A stretch of 64,000 nucleotides of DNA from Austwickia chelonae NBRC 105200 (lineage in GTDB: Bacteria; Actinomycetota; Actinomycetes; Actinomycetales; Dermatophilaceae), in NCBI RefSeq assembly GCF_000298175.1, contig NZ_BAGZ01000016.1:124001-188000 (forward strand), in the 5' to 3' direction. The stretch's first letter is position 1, and each line of letters opens with the position of its first letter. Shown piece by piece: positions 1 through 8,438 of this stretch. The notes under the pieces were generated by a model. The model was not told the DNA's origin, did not search any database, and worked only from the letters and a program-made list of their open reading frames with translations. The position numbers were made by a program, and so were the translations under genes.

Positions 1-633
1 GTTGGCGGTGCCGTCCACGCATTCGGTGTCGACCGTCTGGGGCATGTTGACCTGGGGCATCACCACCAGGGTGGGCGCGATCTTCTTGGCGGCGACGGCA
101 TCGTCCAGTTTGGCCTGGATGTGCATGTGCTTGGTCCAGTGGTCCGGGGTGGCGGGGTAGCCGTGCAAGGCCACCATCACCGGATATTCATCGGCTCGCT
201 TCGGGTCGTAGTCCTTCGGCAGGAGCACCATGATCTTGGTGGCGAATCGTGAGTTAGAGCCGGTGAATTCGTATTCCTGGATCCGGTTTCCGGGGTTGGG
301 CAGCGCCGGCAGCTCGGCCGGTGATTTGGCCAGGCCGGTCGCCGAGACCTCTTTCTTCAAGGCGTCGGCCGGCTTGCCCTGGGTCTGCTCGGCGCCGTTG
401 AACTTGCCGTCCGAGATCAGGCTCGCCCAGGTCGGGAAGAAGCCCATGGCCCGGTTGATCAGTGCTGCCACCATGATGACCACCAGCACATGTGCCACCA
501 GTTGGAGAACGGTACGGGCGAGCAGTCGCCAGATATTGCCGGAGAGCCGTGGGGAGAGGACGATCGATCCGATCACGGCGGAGGCTGTGAGAACACCCGC
601 CACGAGGAGGAAACTGGCGCTGGTCGGCTGCAT
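1..633 (-). CDS. Membrane-anchored esterase, 3' end outside window
   Basis: This reading frame is open from an ATG at 633 to the window edge, so only the first 211 residues are seen. The N-terminus has two hydrophobic helices (about residues 5-27 and 33-58). The extracytoplasmic part then contains YPVMVALHGYPATPDHW and later APTLVVMPQVNMPQ, the start of an alpha/beta-hydrolase of the esterase D / mycolyltransferase-like (PF00756) type. The nucleophile region lies beyond the window. The layout (helices, then esterase domain) matches many actinobacterial membrane esterases. Substrate is unknown. An AT-rich stretch upstream (664-760) probably carries the promoter. Identification as an esterase is fairly sure; specific function is not. 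Confidence 0.72.
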   Translation of the reverse strand, partial: MQPTSASFLLVAGVLTASAVIGSIVLSPRLSGNIWRLLARTVLQLVAHVLVVIMVAALINRAMGFFPTWASLISDGKFNGAEQTQGKPADALKKEVSATGLAKSPAELPALPNPGNRIQEYEFTGSNSRFATKIMVLLPKDYDPKRADEYPVMVALHGYPATPDHWTKHMHIQAKLDDAVAAKKIAPTLVVMPQVNMPQTVDTECVDGTAN

Positions 634-800
634 GGAGCGATCCCCTGGTCGGTCATTGTGCTGGTTCGGAGCTCGATAACTATGTTGTTTAGAGCATGAT
701 TCTGTTCATATCTTCTTGATCGCCTTCGGCAGGAAGAAATCAAGGTTGATGTCATTACGGGAACGAACCGATAAAGGTCTTCTGTCTCAACAGCAATCCA

Positions 801-1259
801 CTACTTAGTTCGTTCATCAGCGGTCTGGGTGTCCTTCGTCGAAAGGGCCCGGAGTCCCTTGTTCAAAACCACGAAGAGCAGCACCACCGCGATGGTCATG
901 ATGACATGCCCGATGCCGGCGACTCCGGCCAGGGCCTTGTGTCCGGCCGCTGGACTCTGCAATACCTGAAGTGTTCCTTTGACGAACATCGCACCCAAGG
1001 TGATGGTCAACCCGATCTGCCAGGTCCAGAAGAAACGAGGAAGCTGGGGCAGTTCCTCGAGATCGAAGACACGGACCAGCGCCATCACGACCAGCATCCA
1101 CAGGCAGCCCAGCACCAGGGCGTGGGTGTGCGTCGGCGCCAGCTGCGTCTCCATGCCGCGGGTGAATCCCGTTGCTTGAGTAAGGGATCGATAGTAGAGC
1201 CCGGCGCTCAGTCCGACTCCGGCCCATACAGCTGCAGCGACATAGAGCTGACGTATCAC
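801..1259 (-). CDS. DUF2871 four-helix membrane protein
   Basis: A 152-residue integral membrane protein starting at GTG 1259, with GGGAAGG about nine bases upstream. Four hydrophobic segments are visible (about 5-23, 43-65, 75-98, 111-136). The second begins with the pair H44 and H46 in THTHALVLG, and H107 and H118 are also present. The whole sequence reads as family DUF2871, which has no assigned function. Paired histidines at the membrane face could bind heme or metal, but this is inference. It stands alone between a hydrolase and an esterase on the same strand, with its own upstream region containing a palindrome. Confidence 0.75.
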   Translation of the reverse strand: MIRQLYVAAAVWAGVGLSAGLYYRSLTQATGFTRGMETQLAPTHTHALVLGCLWMLVVMALVRVFDLEELPQLPRFFWTWQIGLTITLGAMFVKGTLQVLQSPAAGHKALAGVAGIGHVIMTIAVVLLFVVLNKGLRALSTKDTQTADERTK

Positions 1260-1324
1260 GACACTTGCCTTCCCGACCTCAAGGGACCACGCGGCTCCCG
1301 AGGTCCTGCTCGACGCCGACCACG

Positions 1325-1344
1325 CTAACGTTGCAACCTGTTAG
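1325..1344. promoter_or_regulatory. Candidate operator upstream of the DUF2871 gene
   Basis: CTAAC and GTTAG arms enclose the perfect palindrome GTTGCAAC, about 65 bases before the DUF2871 start. The arms and the core are out of register by one base. It could be a TetR- or MarR-type site; no regulator gene is adjacent. Confidence 0.25.
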
Positions 1345-1438
1345 TGCGCTCCATGCATCCTCATCCCCGTGTGTATACCGGCCCGTCCCGACTCCGGCGT
1401 CTTCGACACACCAGGCGCAGACCCTGCTCGCCCCGGGT

Positions 1439-2578
1439 TCACCGCAGCATCGTCCCCCGTTCGACATGACGGATCCGGGCGGTGTCGTCCGCGGTGGGCA
1501 ACCCGGCCTCGGTGATGAAGGTCGACAGTGCAGCCCGATAGCTCTGCACGGTGACATCGCCGCTCGCATGGGTGCCGCCCACCACCGGGAGGACGGTGAG
1601 CCGGCGGGGTGCGATCAGCGCCGCATAGGTGTCGGTGGCCCGTTGCACGTCCACCGTCGTGTCGGCTCCCGCGTCCTGGGCACGCAGATAGGCGAAGGAG
1701 GCATAGGGCAGGGCCTCCGGGTCCGGGGTGGGATAGAAGTTCTGGATGTAGTCGAACTGGTTGGCCATGCCTCCGCTGGTCACCGAGGTCGCCTTGTACC
1801 AGGCCGATCGCAGGTCGTCGAGGCCCGAGGGGAGTCGACGTTCCCGCAGATCGCCGATCATCTCCTCGCCGATGTGCACGAGGGCGCGGTTCAACGGCCC
1901 GCCCTTGAGCGGGTTGGGAATTCCCCACGGAAGATCCGGAAGCCGGTTGATCGTGGCACCGAGGGCCACGAATCCCCTCTTGTCGGCGGAGACGCTGTCC
2001 GGTCCGGCCGGGCTGGAGTCGAACAGGACGGCCCGGACCACGACGCCGTCCTGTCCGTCGAGCTGGCGGGCGACGTCGTAGGCGATCATCCCGCCCATGC
2101 TGATGCCGTAGAGGTAGAGAGTGACGGGTCGTCCGGGGTCCCGGTGCTCCGCCACCCGGGCCTGCACTGCGGCGGCGATCTCGGCAGGGTCGAGTCGGGC
2201 GGTGGACGGTGCGACGCAGAACGATCGGCCGGTCAGCCCGGTCACCGGTGCGAAAGCCCGTTCGACATCGGAGCAGAAGTTGATCCCGAATCCGGGGAAG
2301 AACACCCAGTAGGTGTTCGGCAGCTCGGTGTTCACCTTGTCCGAGTGCACGACTCCGGTGGTGGTCACCGTGGGGAAGGCAGCGCGGTTCACCACTTCCA
2401 GGGCGGTGTTGACCGTCGTCAGCGCCAGCAGGACGGCCAGGAAACGCCACAGACGCCGCCACCACGGGGACTGCTGCGCACCGGCGGCGTGGCTGGCGTG
2501 GCCTCGCTCGTCGGCTCCGTTCGGTGTGTCCTCCCGGGGCGGGGTCGATGACGAGGGTTCCACGGCGAGAGTCGTCAT
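1439..2578 (-). CDS. Alpha/beta-hydrolase with N-terminal membrane anchor
   Basis: 379 residues, ATG at 2578 with GGAGG five bases upstream. Residues 1-40 are polar and cytosolic-like, 42-64 form one membrane helix, and the rest would be outside. The nucleophile elbow GISMGG places the catalytic serine at about residue 160, in a segment LYLYGISMGGMIAYDVAR typical of alpha/beta-hydrolases. A late His in VVGGTHASG may complete the triad. The catalytic domain lacks strong lipase signatures, so substrate is unknown; a membrane-bound lipase or thioesterase-like role is only a guess. The next gene upstream (panE-like) is 99 bases away on the same strand, so co-transcription is possible. Confidence 0.65.
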   Translation of the reverse strand: MTTLAVEPSSSTPPREDTPNGADERGHASHAAGAQQSPWWRRLWRFLAVLLALTTVNTALEVVNRAAFPTVTTTGVVHSDKVNTELPNTYWVFFPGFGINFCSDVERAFAPVTGLTGRSFCVAPSTARLDPAEIAAAVQARVAEHRDPGRPVTLYLYGISMGGMIAYDVARQLDGQDGVVVRAVLFDSSPAGPDSVSADKRGFVALGATINRLPDLPWGIPNPLKGGPLNRALVHIGEEMIGDLRERRLPSGLDDLRSAWYKATSVTSGGMANQFDYIQNFYPTPDPEALPYASFAYLRAQDAGADTTVDVQRATDTYAALIAPRRLTVLPVVGGTHASGDVTVQSYRAALSTFITEAGLPTADDTARIRHVERGTMLR

Positions 2579-2677
2579 GGCCCCTCCTTGTCGTCCGTCC
2601 CGGTCGTCTGGTACATCGACCGGGACGGACGACTCCGGAGCGCCTTGCGCGAGATCGCCCCTGTGTCCGCCCTCGGA

Positions 2678-3595
2678 TCAGGAGGTGGCGGCGGTCTCCC
2701 AGACCCGTAGTACCTGGTACATCAGGTCGTGCAACGGGGTCGGCGTCCCTGCGGCTCGGGCCGCCCGGACCACGCCGCCGACCTGTCCGTCCAGCTCGCT
2801 CGGCAGGCCGTCCCGGAGATCGCGGTGCATGGATGCGGTCGATTCGGCCGGTTGCCCGTCGACCATCGCCATCGCCCGTTCCACGGTGTCCTCGGGGACG
2901 GGGATCCCGCTGTCCAGGGCCACTTGGTACACCTCGTCCATCGCGGCCCGGAGGTTGTCCCGCAGGTCGGTGCGCAAGGTGCCGATGGGGGCGTCGGCCA
3001 AGGCGCCCAAGGCTCCGACCGGTTCGACGAAGACGGCTTTCTCCCACAGGTCGACCCAGATGTTCTCCGGGCAGCGGACCGTGCTCCCGGCTGCGGTGAA
3101 GGCGTCCTTCAACGCTTCGATCCGGGAGGTGTGCGGGCCTTCACCTTCCATGAGGGTGATGCTGTTGGGCCCGCCCAGGTGGGCGATCACCCCGGGTTCG
3201 ACGACGCAGGTGAAGATGCGCACGATGCAGGGGACGACGCGTTCGTGTCCGATGAGCGCGGCGACGGTGGCAGGTGCTTCGATTCCGTTCTGCATGGTCA
3301 GGACGGCTGTCTCCGGCCCGCACAGTGGCGGCAGCGAGGTCAGGGCCTCGGCCAGTTGGTGGGTCTTGACTGCCAGGAGGACGGCGTCGACCTGACCGAT
3401 CTCGGCGGGATCGTCGGTGGCGCCGTGCGGCTGGGCGACATATTCCCCACTGAGGCCTTCGACCCGGATACCGTTCTCCCGCAGCGCGTCCAGTGAGCGT
3501 CCCCGCGCCAGGTAGTGGACCTCGTGTCCTGCTCCGAGCAGTCGGGCACCGTAGTAGCCACCGATGGCGCCGGCGCCGATCACCGCGAACTTCAT
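2678..3595 (-). CDS. panE: 2-dehydropantoate 2-reductase (ketopantoate reductase) family
   Basis: 305 residues, the usual family length, from ATG 3595 with GGAGGAACG just before it. The N-terminus MKFAVIGAGAIGGYYGARL is the Rossmann NADPH-binding loop of ApbA/PanE proteins. A central LLAVKTHQLAEAL carries the conserved lysine, and the second half (WVDLWEKAVFVEPVGAL onward) is the all-helical C-terminal domain. The family reduces ketopantoate to pantoate for coenzyme A synthesis, but many paralogues act on other 2-keto acids. No other pantothenate gene is nearby, so the biosynthetic role is inferred only from family membership. Confidence 0.8.
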   Translation of the reverse strand: MKFAVIGAGAIGGYYGARLLGAGHEVHYLARGRSLDALRENGIRVEGLSGEYVAQPHGATDDPAEIGQVDAVLLAVKTHQLAEALTSLPPLCGPETAVLTMQNGIEAPATVAALIGHERVVPCIVRIFTCVVEPGVIAHLGGPNSITLMEGEGPHTSRIEALKDAFTAAGSTVRCPENIWVDLWEKAVFVEPVGALGALADAPIGTLRTDLRDNLRAAMDEVYQVALDSGIPVPEDTVERAMAMVDGQPAESTASMHRDLRDGLPSELDGQVGGVVRAARAAGTPTPLHDLMYQVLRVWETAATS

Positions 3596-3941
3596 CGTTC
3601 CTCCTCCGTGCCGGCCGATGCGGCCGGGAGCTGCCTGACCCCGTACCGGTGAGGTCGTCTTCTCCGCGGTTCATGGCCGGGGTCGTGTGGGGACAGGCTG
3701 CCACGGGGGTGGCGCACGACGCGGACGGTCTCGCGCATCGGTGGCCGCCCTGGCGTCAGGAGTGAGCAAGCCGTAGGCTCCTCACGCCGGAACGACCGGT
3801 GAACGCCGCTCGCCGATTTTCGGAGGTCGAGCTCTGCCCCGACCGGGATCGGAGACCGACGGTGGCGGCGCTCTGTTTTTCGGAGGACCATGGGGCTCGC
3901 GTGGGTCGTCGACCGGCGGTCCGTGCGAGGAGGCCGAACAA
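3596..3941. other. Divergent intergenic region without a gene
   Basis: 346 bases between the divergent panE-like and methyltransferase genes. No plausible coding frame was found. It holds a direct repeat TTTTCGGAGG at 3817-3826 and 3877-3886, sixty bases apart, which could be a regulator site or chance. Promoters for both genes should lie here but no clear -35/-10 pair stands out. Confidence 0.4.
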
Positions 3942-5324
3942 GTGGATGAACGCGAGGCGACCCTTGCCTCTTACAACGCCGGTGTCGCCGAATATCTGCG
4001 GTTGACGCCGGAAGAGCCCAGCGCCTTGGCGTTCTGGCTCGGCGCGATGGTGGGTGATGTCTTCAGCCCTGGTGCCCGGGTCTGGGAGATCGGCTCCGCC
4101 GGTGGGCAGGACGCCCGGCATCTCCGGGAGTGCGGACTTGAGGTCCTGGCCTCGGACGCGGCGACGGCTTTCGTGGATCATCTGCACGGGAACGGCTTTC
4201 CCGACGCTTTCCGGTACGACCTCCAGGTCGACGAGCCCCCGGTGTCCGATGTGGACATCGTCTTTGCGAATGCCGTTCTGCCGCACCTACGTCGGGAGGA
4301 CGTCGGTCCGGCGTTGGCCCGGTTGCAGTCTGCGCTGGGTGATGACGTGGTCCTTTTCGCCAGCGTGAAACTGGGCGATGGGGAGGGGTGGAGCACGGAG
4401 AAGCTCTCCGGTCCTCGCTGGTACACCTACTGGCAGCCGGAGGAGTTCACCCGGGTCCTCCAGGCTTCGGGATGGGTGGTGGAGGAGGCTCGCGCACGGG
4501 CCGGGCGTTATGACGACTGGCTGGCGGTGATCGCCCTCCCGGTCCGCAGTGCCCTACGCGATGCCTTCGACGAGAGGGCCGCTTCTTATTGCCGGAGCGA
4601 TTTTCATCGGATCCACGCCGAGAGGCTGGTGGAGAACACCCCGTTGTCCCCCGGGTCCACCGTCGTCGACGCCGCCGCCGGAACCGGTTTCGTGGCCCGC
4701 GCTGTCGGGCGGCGGATCGGACCGGACGGTCGGGTGATCGCCGTCGACCTGTCCGAAGGCATGCTCCAGTCGTTGGTCTCGGGCGACGACGTCGATGCGG
4801 CACCGATCGAGGTGGTCGTCGGCGATGCCACCGAACTCGGACTGCCCGACGGCGGTGTCGATACGGTCCTGTGCGGCGGTGGCCTGCTGTACATGGATGT
4901 GGACCGCGCCTTGGCCGAGTGGCGGCGGGTCCTGGCTCCCGGCGGTGTCGTCGCCTTCTCCACGATGGCCGCCGACAACCCACCGCCGGCGTTGCTCTTC
5001 CGGGTCCATGCCCGCGGATACGGGCTCGATCTGCCCGATCCTTATGCCCCGTTGGGTACGGCAGAGGCTTGTGCGGCGGCTCTCGAGCGGGCTGGTTTCG
5101 TGGAGGTCGACGTCGTCGAAGGGGAGGTTCCGTTGAGTGACCGCGATCTGGATCAGACCTGGGAGGTCTATCAGCGGATGGCCCGTCACGACCTGGCGAC
5201 GCTTCCGGAGGCCGATGTCTGGCGGTTGCGGGCCTCCTATGTGGCGGAGATGACATTGCGTTCTCGTTCGGAGCCTGAGTTCCGCACGGCTCAGGCGTTG
5301 TATGCGACAGGGCGGCGCCCGTGA
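3942..5324 (+). CDS. Tandem two-domain SAM methyltransferase
   Basis: 460 residues from GTG 3942; GAGGAGG at 3926-3932 supports this start. Two class I methyltransferase domains lie in series. Domain 1 (about 1-200) has a motif I-like VWEIGSAGGQDARHL and a degenerate acidic loop LEVLASDAAT. Domain 2 (about 205-460) begins AFDERAASYCRSDFHRIHAERL and has a canonical motif I, VVDAAAGTGFVARAVG, and VIAVDLSEGML, as in UbiE/COQ5-like enzymes. Most such proteins have one domain, so this is a fusion or duplication. Neighbours do not reveal a substrate. It may methylate a small molecule; domain 1 looks less conserved and may be structural. Confidence 0.7.
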   Translation: MDEREATLASYNAGVAEYLRLTPEEPSALAFWLGAMVGDVFSPGARVWEIGSAGGQDARHLRECGLEVLASDAATAFVDHLHGNGFPDAFRYDLQVDEPPVSDVDIVFANAVLPHLRREDVGPALARLQSALGDDVVLFASVKLGDGEGWSTEKLSGPRWYTYWQPEEFTRVLQASGWVVEEARARAGRYDDWLAVIALPVRSALRDAFDERAASYCRSDFHRIHAERLVENTPLSPGSTVVDAAAGTGFVARAVGRRIGPDGRVIAVDLSEGMLQSLVSGDDVDAAPIEVVVGDATELGLPDGGVDTVLCGGGLLYMDVDRALAEWRRVLAPGGVVAFSTMAADNPPPALLFRVHARGYGLDLPDPYAPLGTAEACAAALERAGFVEVDVVEGEVPLSDRDLDQTWEVYQRMARHDLATLPEADVWRLRASYVAEMTLRSRSEPEFRTAQALYATGRRP

Positions 5325-5440
5325 CGTGGGTACACGTCGTCCACAGATTCGGGAGGCTGTCCGATGGCCCGGTCGGGGAGATGGCACTGTAGGCCTGACT
5401 CGACAACAGATATCGACCGTCTCGGAGGGGACAGAGCATC

Positions 5441-6427
5441 ATGGCCGAACAGCTACAACCGCCAGGTCCGAAGGTAGGAGCACCTCAGTCCGAGGCCTCC
5501 TCGCCGACTGCGCCTTCGCAACCCACGCCCGCCGCGCCCCAGCAGACCCCACAGAGCCAGCCGTCCCAGGTTCCGCCGCCTCTGCCCCCGGCCGCACCAC
5601 AGCCTCCGAATGCACCCCAGTACGGCCCACCACAGGGGCCTCCGCAGTACGGGCCTCCGCAGGGACCTCCCCAGTACGGCCCGCCGCAGGGCCAACCGCA
5701 GTACGGTCCGCCCCAGGGGCCTCCCCAGTACGGCCCACCGCAGTACGGCCCGCCGCAGGGTCAGGGGCAACCACCGATGGCGACACCCCAGTACGGTGCT
5801 CAGCCGCCCCAGTACGGTGCGCCGCCGCAGGGCCAGCCCTATCCGCAGTACGGCCCACCCCAGGGTGTCCCCCAGGGTCAACCGCAATACCAGATGCCCC
5901 AGTACGGCATGCCCCAGTACGGCATGCCTCCGCAGGCTCCCTACGGCGGCTATCAACCGCCGATGAATATGCCGATCCCGCAGAGCATGCTCCGCGGTGT
6001 CCTGCTGATGAAGGTGGGTGCCATCCTCAGCCTGATCAGCCCGCTCCTGGCTTTTGTCCCAGGCAGCTTCTCGAACAATGTGCTCACGAACATGAGCAGA
6101 CTGAAGAACACTCCTTCGAGCCAGGCGGTCCAGGCCTTCGAGGTGAGCTTCGTCATCGTCCTGCTCATCACCACGGCGGGCGTATTCGGCCTGTGGGTCT
6201 GGATGGCCGTGATGAACAACAAGGGTCGTTCCTGGGCTCGGATCGTCGCCACGGTCTTCTTCGGATTTTCCGTCCTGGGCACCCTGCGCATCATGCTCAT
6301 CGGGAGCCCGCCGGTGGATATCGTCGTCAATCTGGTCATCACGGTCATCGGGGCCGCCTCGATCTATTTCCTCTTCCAACCGGAGTCATCGGCCTACTAC
6401 AAGTCACGGAGTCATGCGCTGACCTGA
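5441..6427 (+). CDS. Pro/Gln-rich four-helix membrane protein, paralogue 1
   Basis: 328 residues, ATG 5441 preceded by GGAGGGG. Residues 1-180 are a low-complexity tail rich in Pro, Gln, Gly and Tyr with eleven QYG units. The rest is a membrane domain with four helices (about 186-210, 232-256, 262-287, 292-312). The domain starts LLMKVGA, carries LWVWMAVMNNKGRSWAR after helix 2, and ends QPESSAYYKS. The same signatures occur in the next three genes. I do not recognise a named family. The tail is predicted cytosolic; such tails often bind partners or phase-separate, but no function can be assigned. Confidence 0.72.
   Translation: MAEQLQPPGPKVGAPQSEASSPTAPSQPTPAAPQQTPQSQPSQVPPPLPPAAPQPPNAPQYGPPQGPPQYGPPQGPPQYGPPQGQPQYGPPQGPPQYGPPQYGPPQGQGQPPMATPQYGAQPPQYGAPPQGQPYPQYGPPQGVPQGQPQYQMPQYGMPQYGMPPQAPYGGYQPPMNMPIPQSMLRGVLLMKVGAILSLISPLLAFVPGSFSNNVLTNMSRLKNTPSSQAVQAFEVSFVIVLLITTAGVFGLWVWMAVMNNKGRSWARIVATVFFGFSVLGTLRIMLIGSPPVDIVVNLVITVIGAASIYFLFQPESSAYYKSRSHALT
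5618..5934 (+). repeat. In-frame repeats encoding QYGPPQG units
   Basis: Imperfect direct repeats of a 21-24 base unit (CAGTACGGCCCACCGCAGGG and variants) encode eleven QYG motifs in paralogue 1. Synonymous changes between copies show they are translated and not very recent. Replication slippage could change copy number between strains. Confidence 0.8.
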
Positions 6428-6563
6428 TCGGTCGGCGCCGCTGAACGGCGGTCCCGTCTCCACTCTCCGAACCGGCGATCGACGACTATGTCCGGTCAAG
6501 TTGACTGTATCCCCGAGAGAACATCAGCATGATCGTCGTCACCGGCTCGGAGGGGGCTCGTCC

Positions 6564-7625
6564 ATGAGTGGGAAAATCCAAGTACCGCCGTCGCCCAAGG
6601 GGATTCCCCCTGAAGGGGATCTGGGGGAAGTGCTGACGGAGGCCCCCGAGGTCATTCCGACGAACCGGAAAACACTGGAAGAGGTCGGTCCTGCGGGCAT
6701 CTACGGTTCCGTCCTGCCACCGGTCACGAGCCCCTCAGCGGACTACGAGCTGATGCCGATCGCGGTCGGCGCGCCGCCTCCGACCGACCCGCCGTCGCTC
6801 TACGGGTCGGTCCTGCCGTTGCCGACGCTCCCGACGTCCGCTTCCCGGTACGAGCAGATGCCGATGCGGCCGAGGGCGCTCCGACAGCCGACCGACGACG
6901 GGCCTGAACCGGAGAGCGCCCCCGAACCCCTCTCACCCCTGGTGGAGATGATCTCCTACCAGACGGGTCCGCTTCCGCGGATCGTGCCGGCAGGGGACAA
7001 GGTACTCCCCGACTACGCCGCGATGGACACCCCAGGACCGGCCTCCCATCGCGCCCCGGACGCCCCGAACGCCCCGAACGCGTCGGGTGTGGAGGTCCCG
7101 GTTCCGCCACCTGCTCCGGCACTTCACGAAGACACCTCCCTGTGGGGTTTTCCACCGTCACCCGATCAGGTGGCGCCGATCGCCGACCACCCGATTCCCA
7201 GGAATATCGCCACCGCGACGCTATTGATGAAGATCATGCCGGTCCTCAGAGTGATCGGGGTGATCCTGTCCTATGTCCTCGGCAGTTTCCGCGGTGTCTT
7301 CCACACCCTTCAGCAGGGCGGCCAGCATGAAGTCAGTGAAGCAGCCCTCACCGTTGCGGTGACCTTCGTGCAGTTGTGCACCGTGATCGTCCTGTGGTGG
7401 TGGATGGCGGTGAAGAATCGGCAGGGTTATCCGTGGGCGCGACAGGCCTACACGCTCTTCTTCACGTTGAACGTGGTCCACACGGCAGCCGTTTTCGTAC
7501 TGGTCAGACATCCGCTCGATGTAGCGGCCCAGCTGATCTACCTGGCCCTGGGAGCCGTCATTCTCGTTCTGCTTTTCCGACCGGATTCCTCGGATCATTA
7601 CCGGCGGCATCGGCTGTCGACCTGA
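6564..7625 (+). CDS. Pro-rich four-helix membrane protein, paralogue 2
   Basis: 353 residues from ATG 6564, chosen because CGGAGGGGG lies just upstream; an in-frame TTG at 6501 has no such site. Residues 1-210 are polar and Pro-rich, with two copies of a YGSVLPP/YGSVLPL module followed by YE(L/Q)MP, unlike the QYG repeats of paralogue 1. The membrane half begins ATLLMKIMPVL, has LWWWMAVKNRQGYPWAR after helix 2, and ends FRPDSSDHYRR. These are the family signatures shared by the four tandem genes. Function unknown; likely a membrane protein with a long cytosolic tail. Confidence 0.7.
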   Translation: MSGKIQVPPSPKGIPPEGDLGEVLTEAPEVIPTNRKTLEEVGPAGIYGSVLPPVTSPSADYELMPIAVGAPPPTDPPSLYGSVLPLPTLPTSASRYEQMPMRPRALRQPTDDGPEPESAPEPLSPLVEMISYQTGPLPRIVPAGDKVLPDYAAMDTPGPASHRAPDAPNAPNASGVEVPVPPPAPALHEDTSLWGFPPSPDQVAPIADHPIPRNIATATLLMKIMPVLRVIGVILSYVLGSFRGVFHTLQQGGQHEVSEAALTVAVTFVQLCTVIVLWWWMAVKNRQGYPWARQAYTLFFTLNVVHTAAVFVLVRHPLDVAAQLIYLALGAVILVLLFRPDSSDHYRRHRLST

Positions 7626-7783
7626 GTTCACGATCGGACACGGGCCAGGGATTCCCCGGCCTCTCCGGTTCGATTTCTCGATGCTTCTCTCCGCGTGGCA
7701 TCTGGAATATTTTCTGCAGCACTGCAAATCTGGTGGCACAGAAAAGTATTCACAAATTGCGCGACTACGAAGGAGCTGTCGTC

Positions 7784-8329
7784 ATGTCTGACCAACAACC
7801 ACCTTCGATGCCCCCGGAGTACCACTCGCCCGAGCCGGGGCAGACGCCGTACTACACGCCAGCCCCTGTGGTTCGCCCGCCCAGCATGGACAAGGCCGTC
7901 ATGCTGATGAAAGTCGGCGCGGCTTTCTCCGTGATACAGGCATTGGTCATGTTCCTGCTGAAGGATCAGAGCCGCGAATTGATGATCGAAGAGTTACGCA
8001 AGCGGGACCCTTCCGTCACCCCCGAGACGATCGACGCAACCCTGAACATGTCCATCATCGGCGGGATGCTCTTCGCGCTCATCGGCGTGCTCCTATGGCT
8101 CTGGATGGCCGCGAAGAACGGGCAGGGAAAGAGCTGGGCGAGGGTGACCGCATCCGTCTTCTTCGCGCTGAATGCCTTCTTCACAGTGATAGGGTTCGCC
8201 CAGCCCGCCCCGATGTTGAGCAAGGCTTCGTCTGCGGTCTACCTGCTGATCGGCCTGGTCGTCATTGTGCTTCTTTACCAAAAAGAGTCTTCCGATTTCT
8301 ACAATGCCTCGGAACGGGTGCTGCGGTAA
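7784..8329 (+). CDS. Short Pro-rich four-helix membrane protein, paralogue 3
   Basis: 181 residues from ATG 7784 with AAGGAG eight bases upstream. This is the most compact member. The Pro-rich tail is only about 35 residues (PPSMPPEYHSPEPGQTPYY), followed by PSMDKAVMLMKVGAAFS and four helices. It has LLWLWMAAKNGQGKSWAR after helix 2 and ends YQKESSDFYNA. It therefore defines the conserved core of the family. It is followed by a 17-bp hairpin, so it probably ends a transcription unit. Function unknown. Confidence 0.7.
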   Translation: MSDQQPPSMPPEYHSPEPGQTPYYTPAPVVRPPSMDKAVMLMKVGAAFSVIQALVMFLLKDQSRELMIEELRKRDPSVTPETIDATLNMSIIGGMLFALIGVLLWLWMAAKNGQGKSWARVTASVFFALNAFFTVIGFAQPAPMLSKASSAVYLLIGLVVIVLLYQKESSDFYNASERVLR

Positions 8330-8342
8330 GCGAGAATTATTC

Positions 8343-8388
8343 CTCGGTGACGAATCCGGCCCTCTCGGCGTCCGGATTCGTCACCGAG
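8343..8388 (+). terminator. Hairpin terminator between paralogues 3 and 4
   Basis: A perfect 17-bp stem, CTCGGTGACGAATCCGG and its complement, with a 12-base loop, lies 13 bases after the paralogue 3 stop. No long T-tract follows, as is common in actinobacteria. It would separate paralogue 4 transcriptionally. Confidence 0.75.
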
Positions 8389-8438
8389 CCTGAAACAGAT
8401 CAGTCAACTTCTTGCTCGCCGACCGAAGAGGACACCCG

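Noticed and set aside
1341-3047. Minus-strand open frame of about 570 codons across the hydrolase and panE genes
   Set aside because: Arg/Pro/Gly-rich, spans two real genes in another frame of the same strand.
5618-5934. Regular short repeats that could suggest a CRISPR-like array
   Set aside because: The repeats are in frame, encode QYGPPQG units and have no unique spacers.
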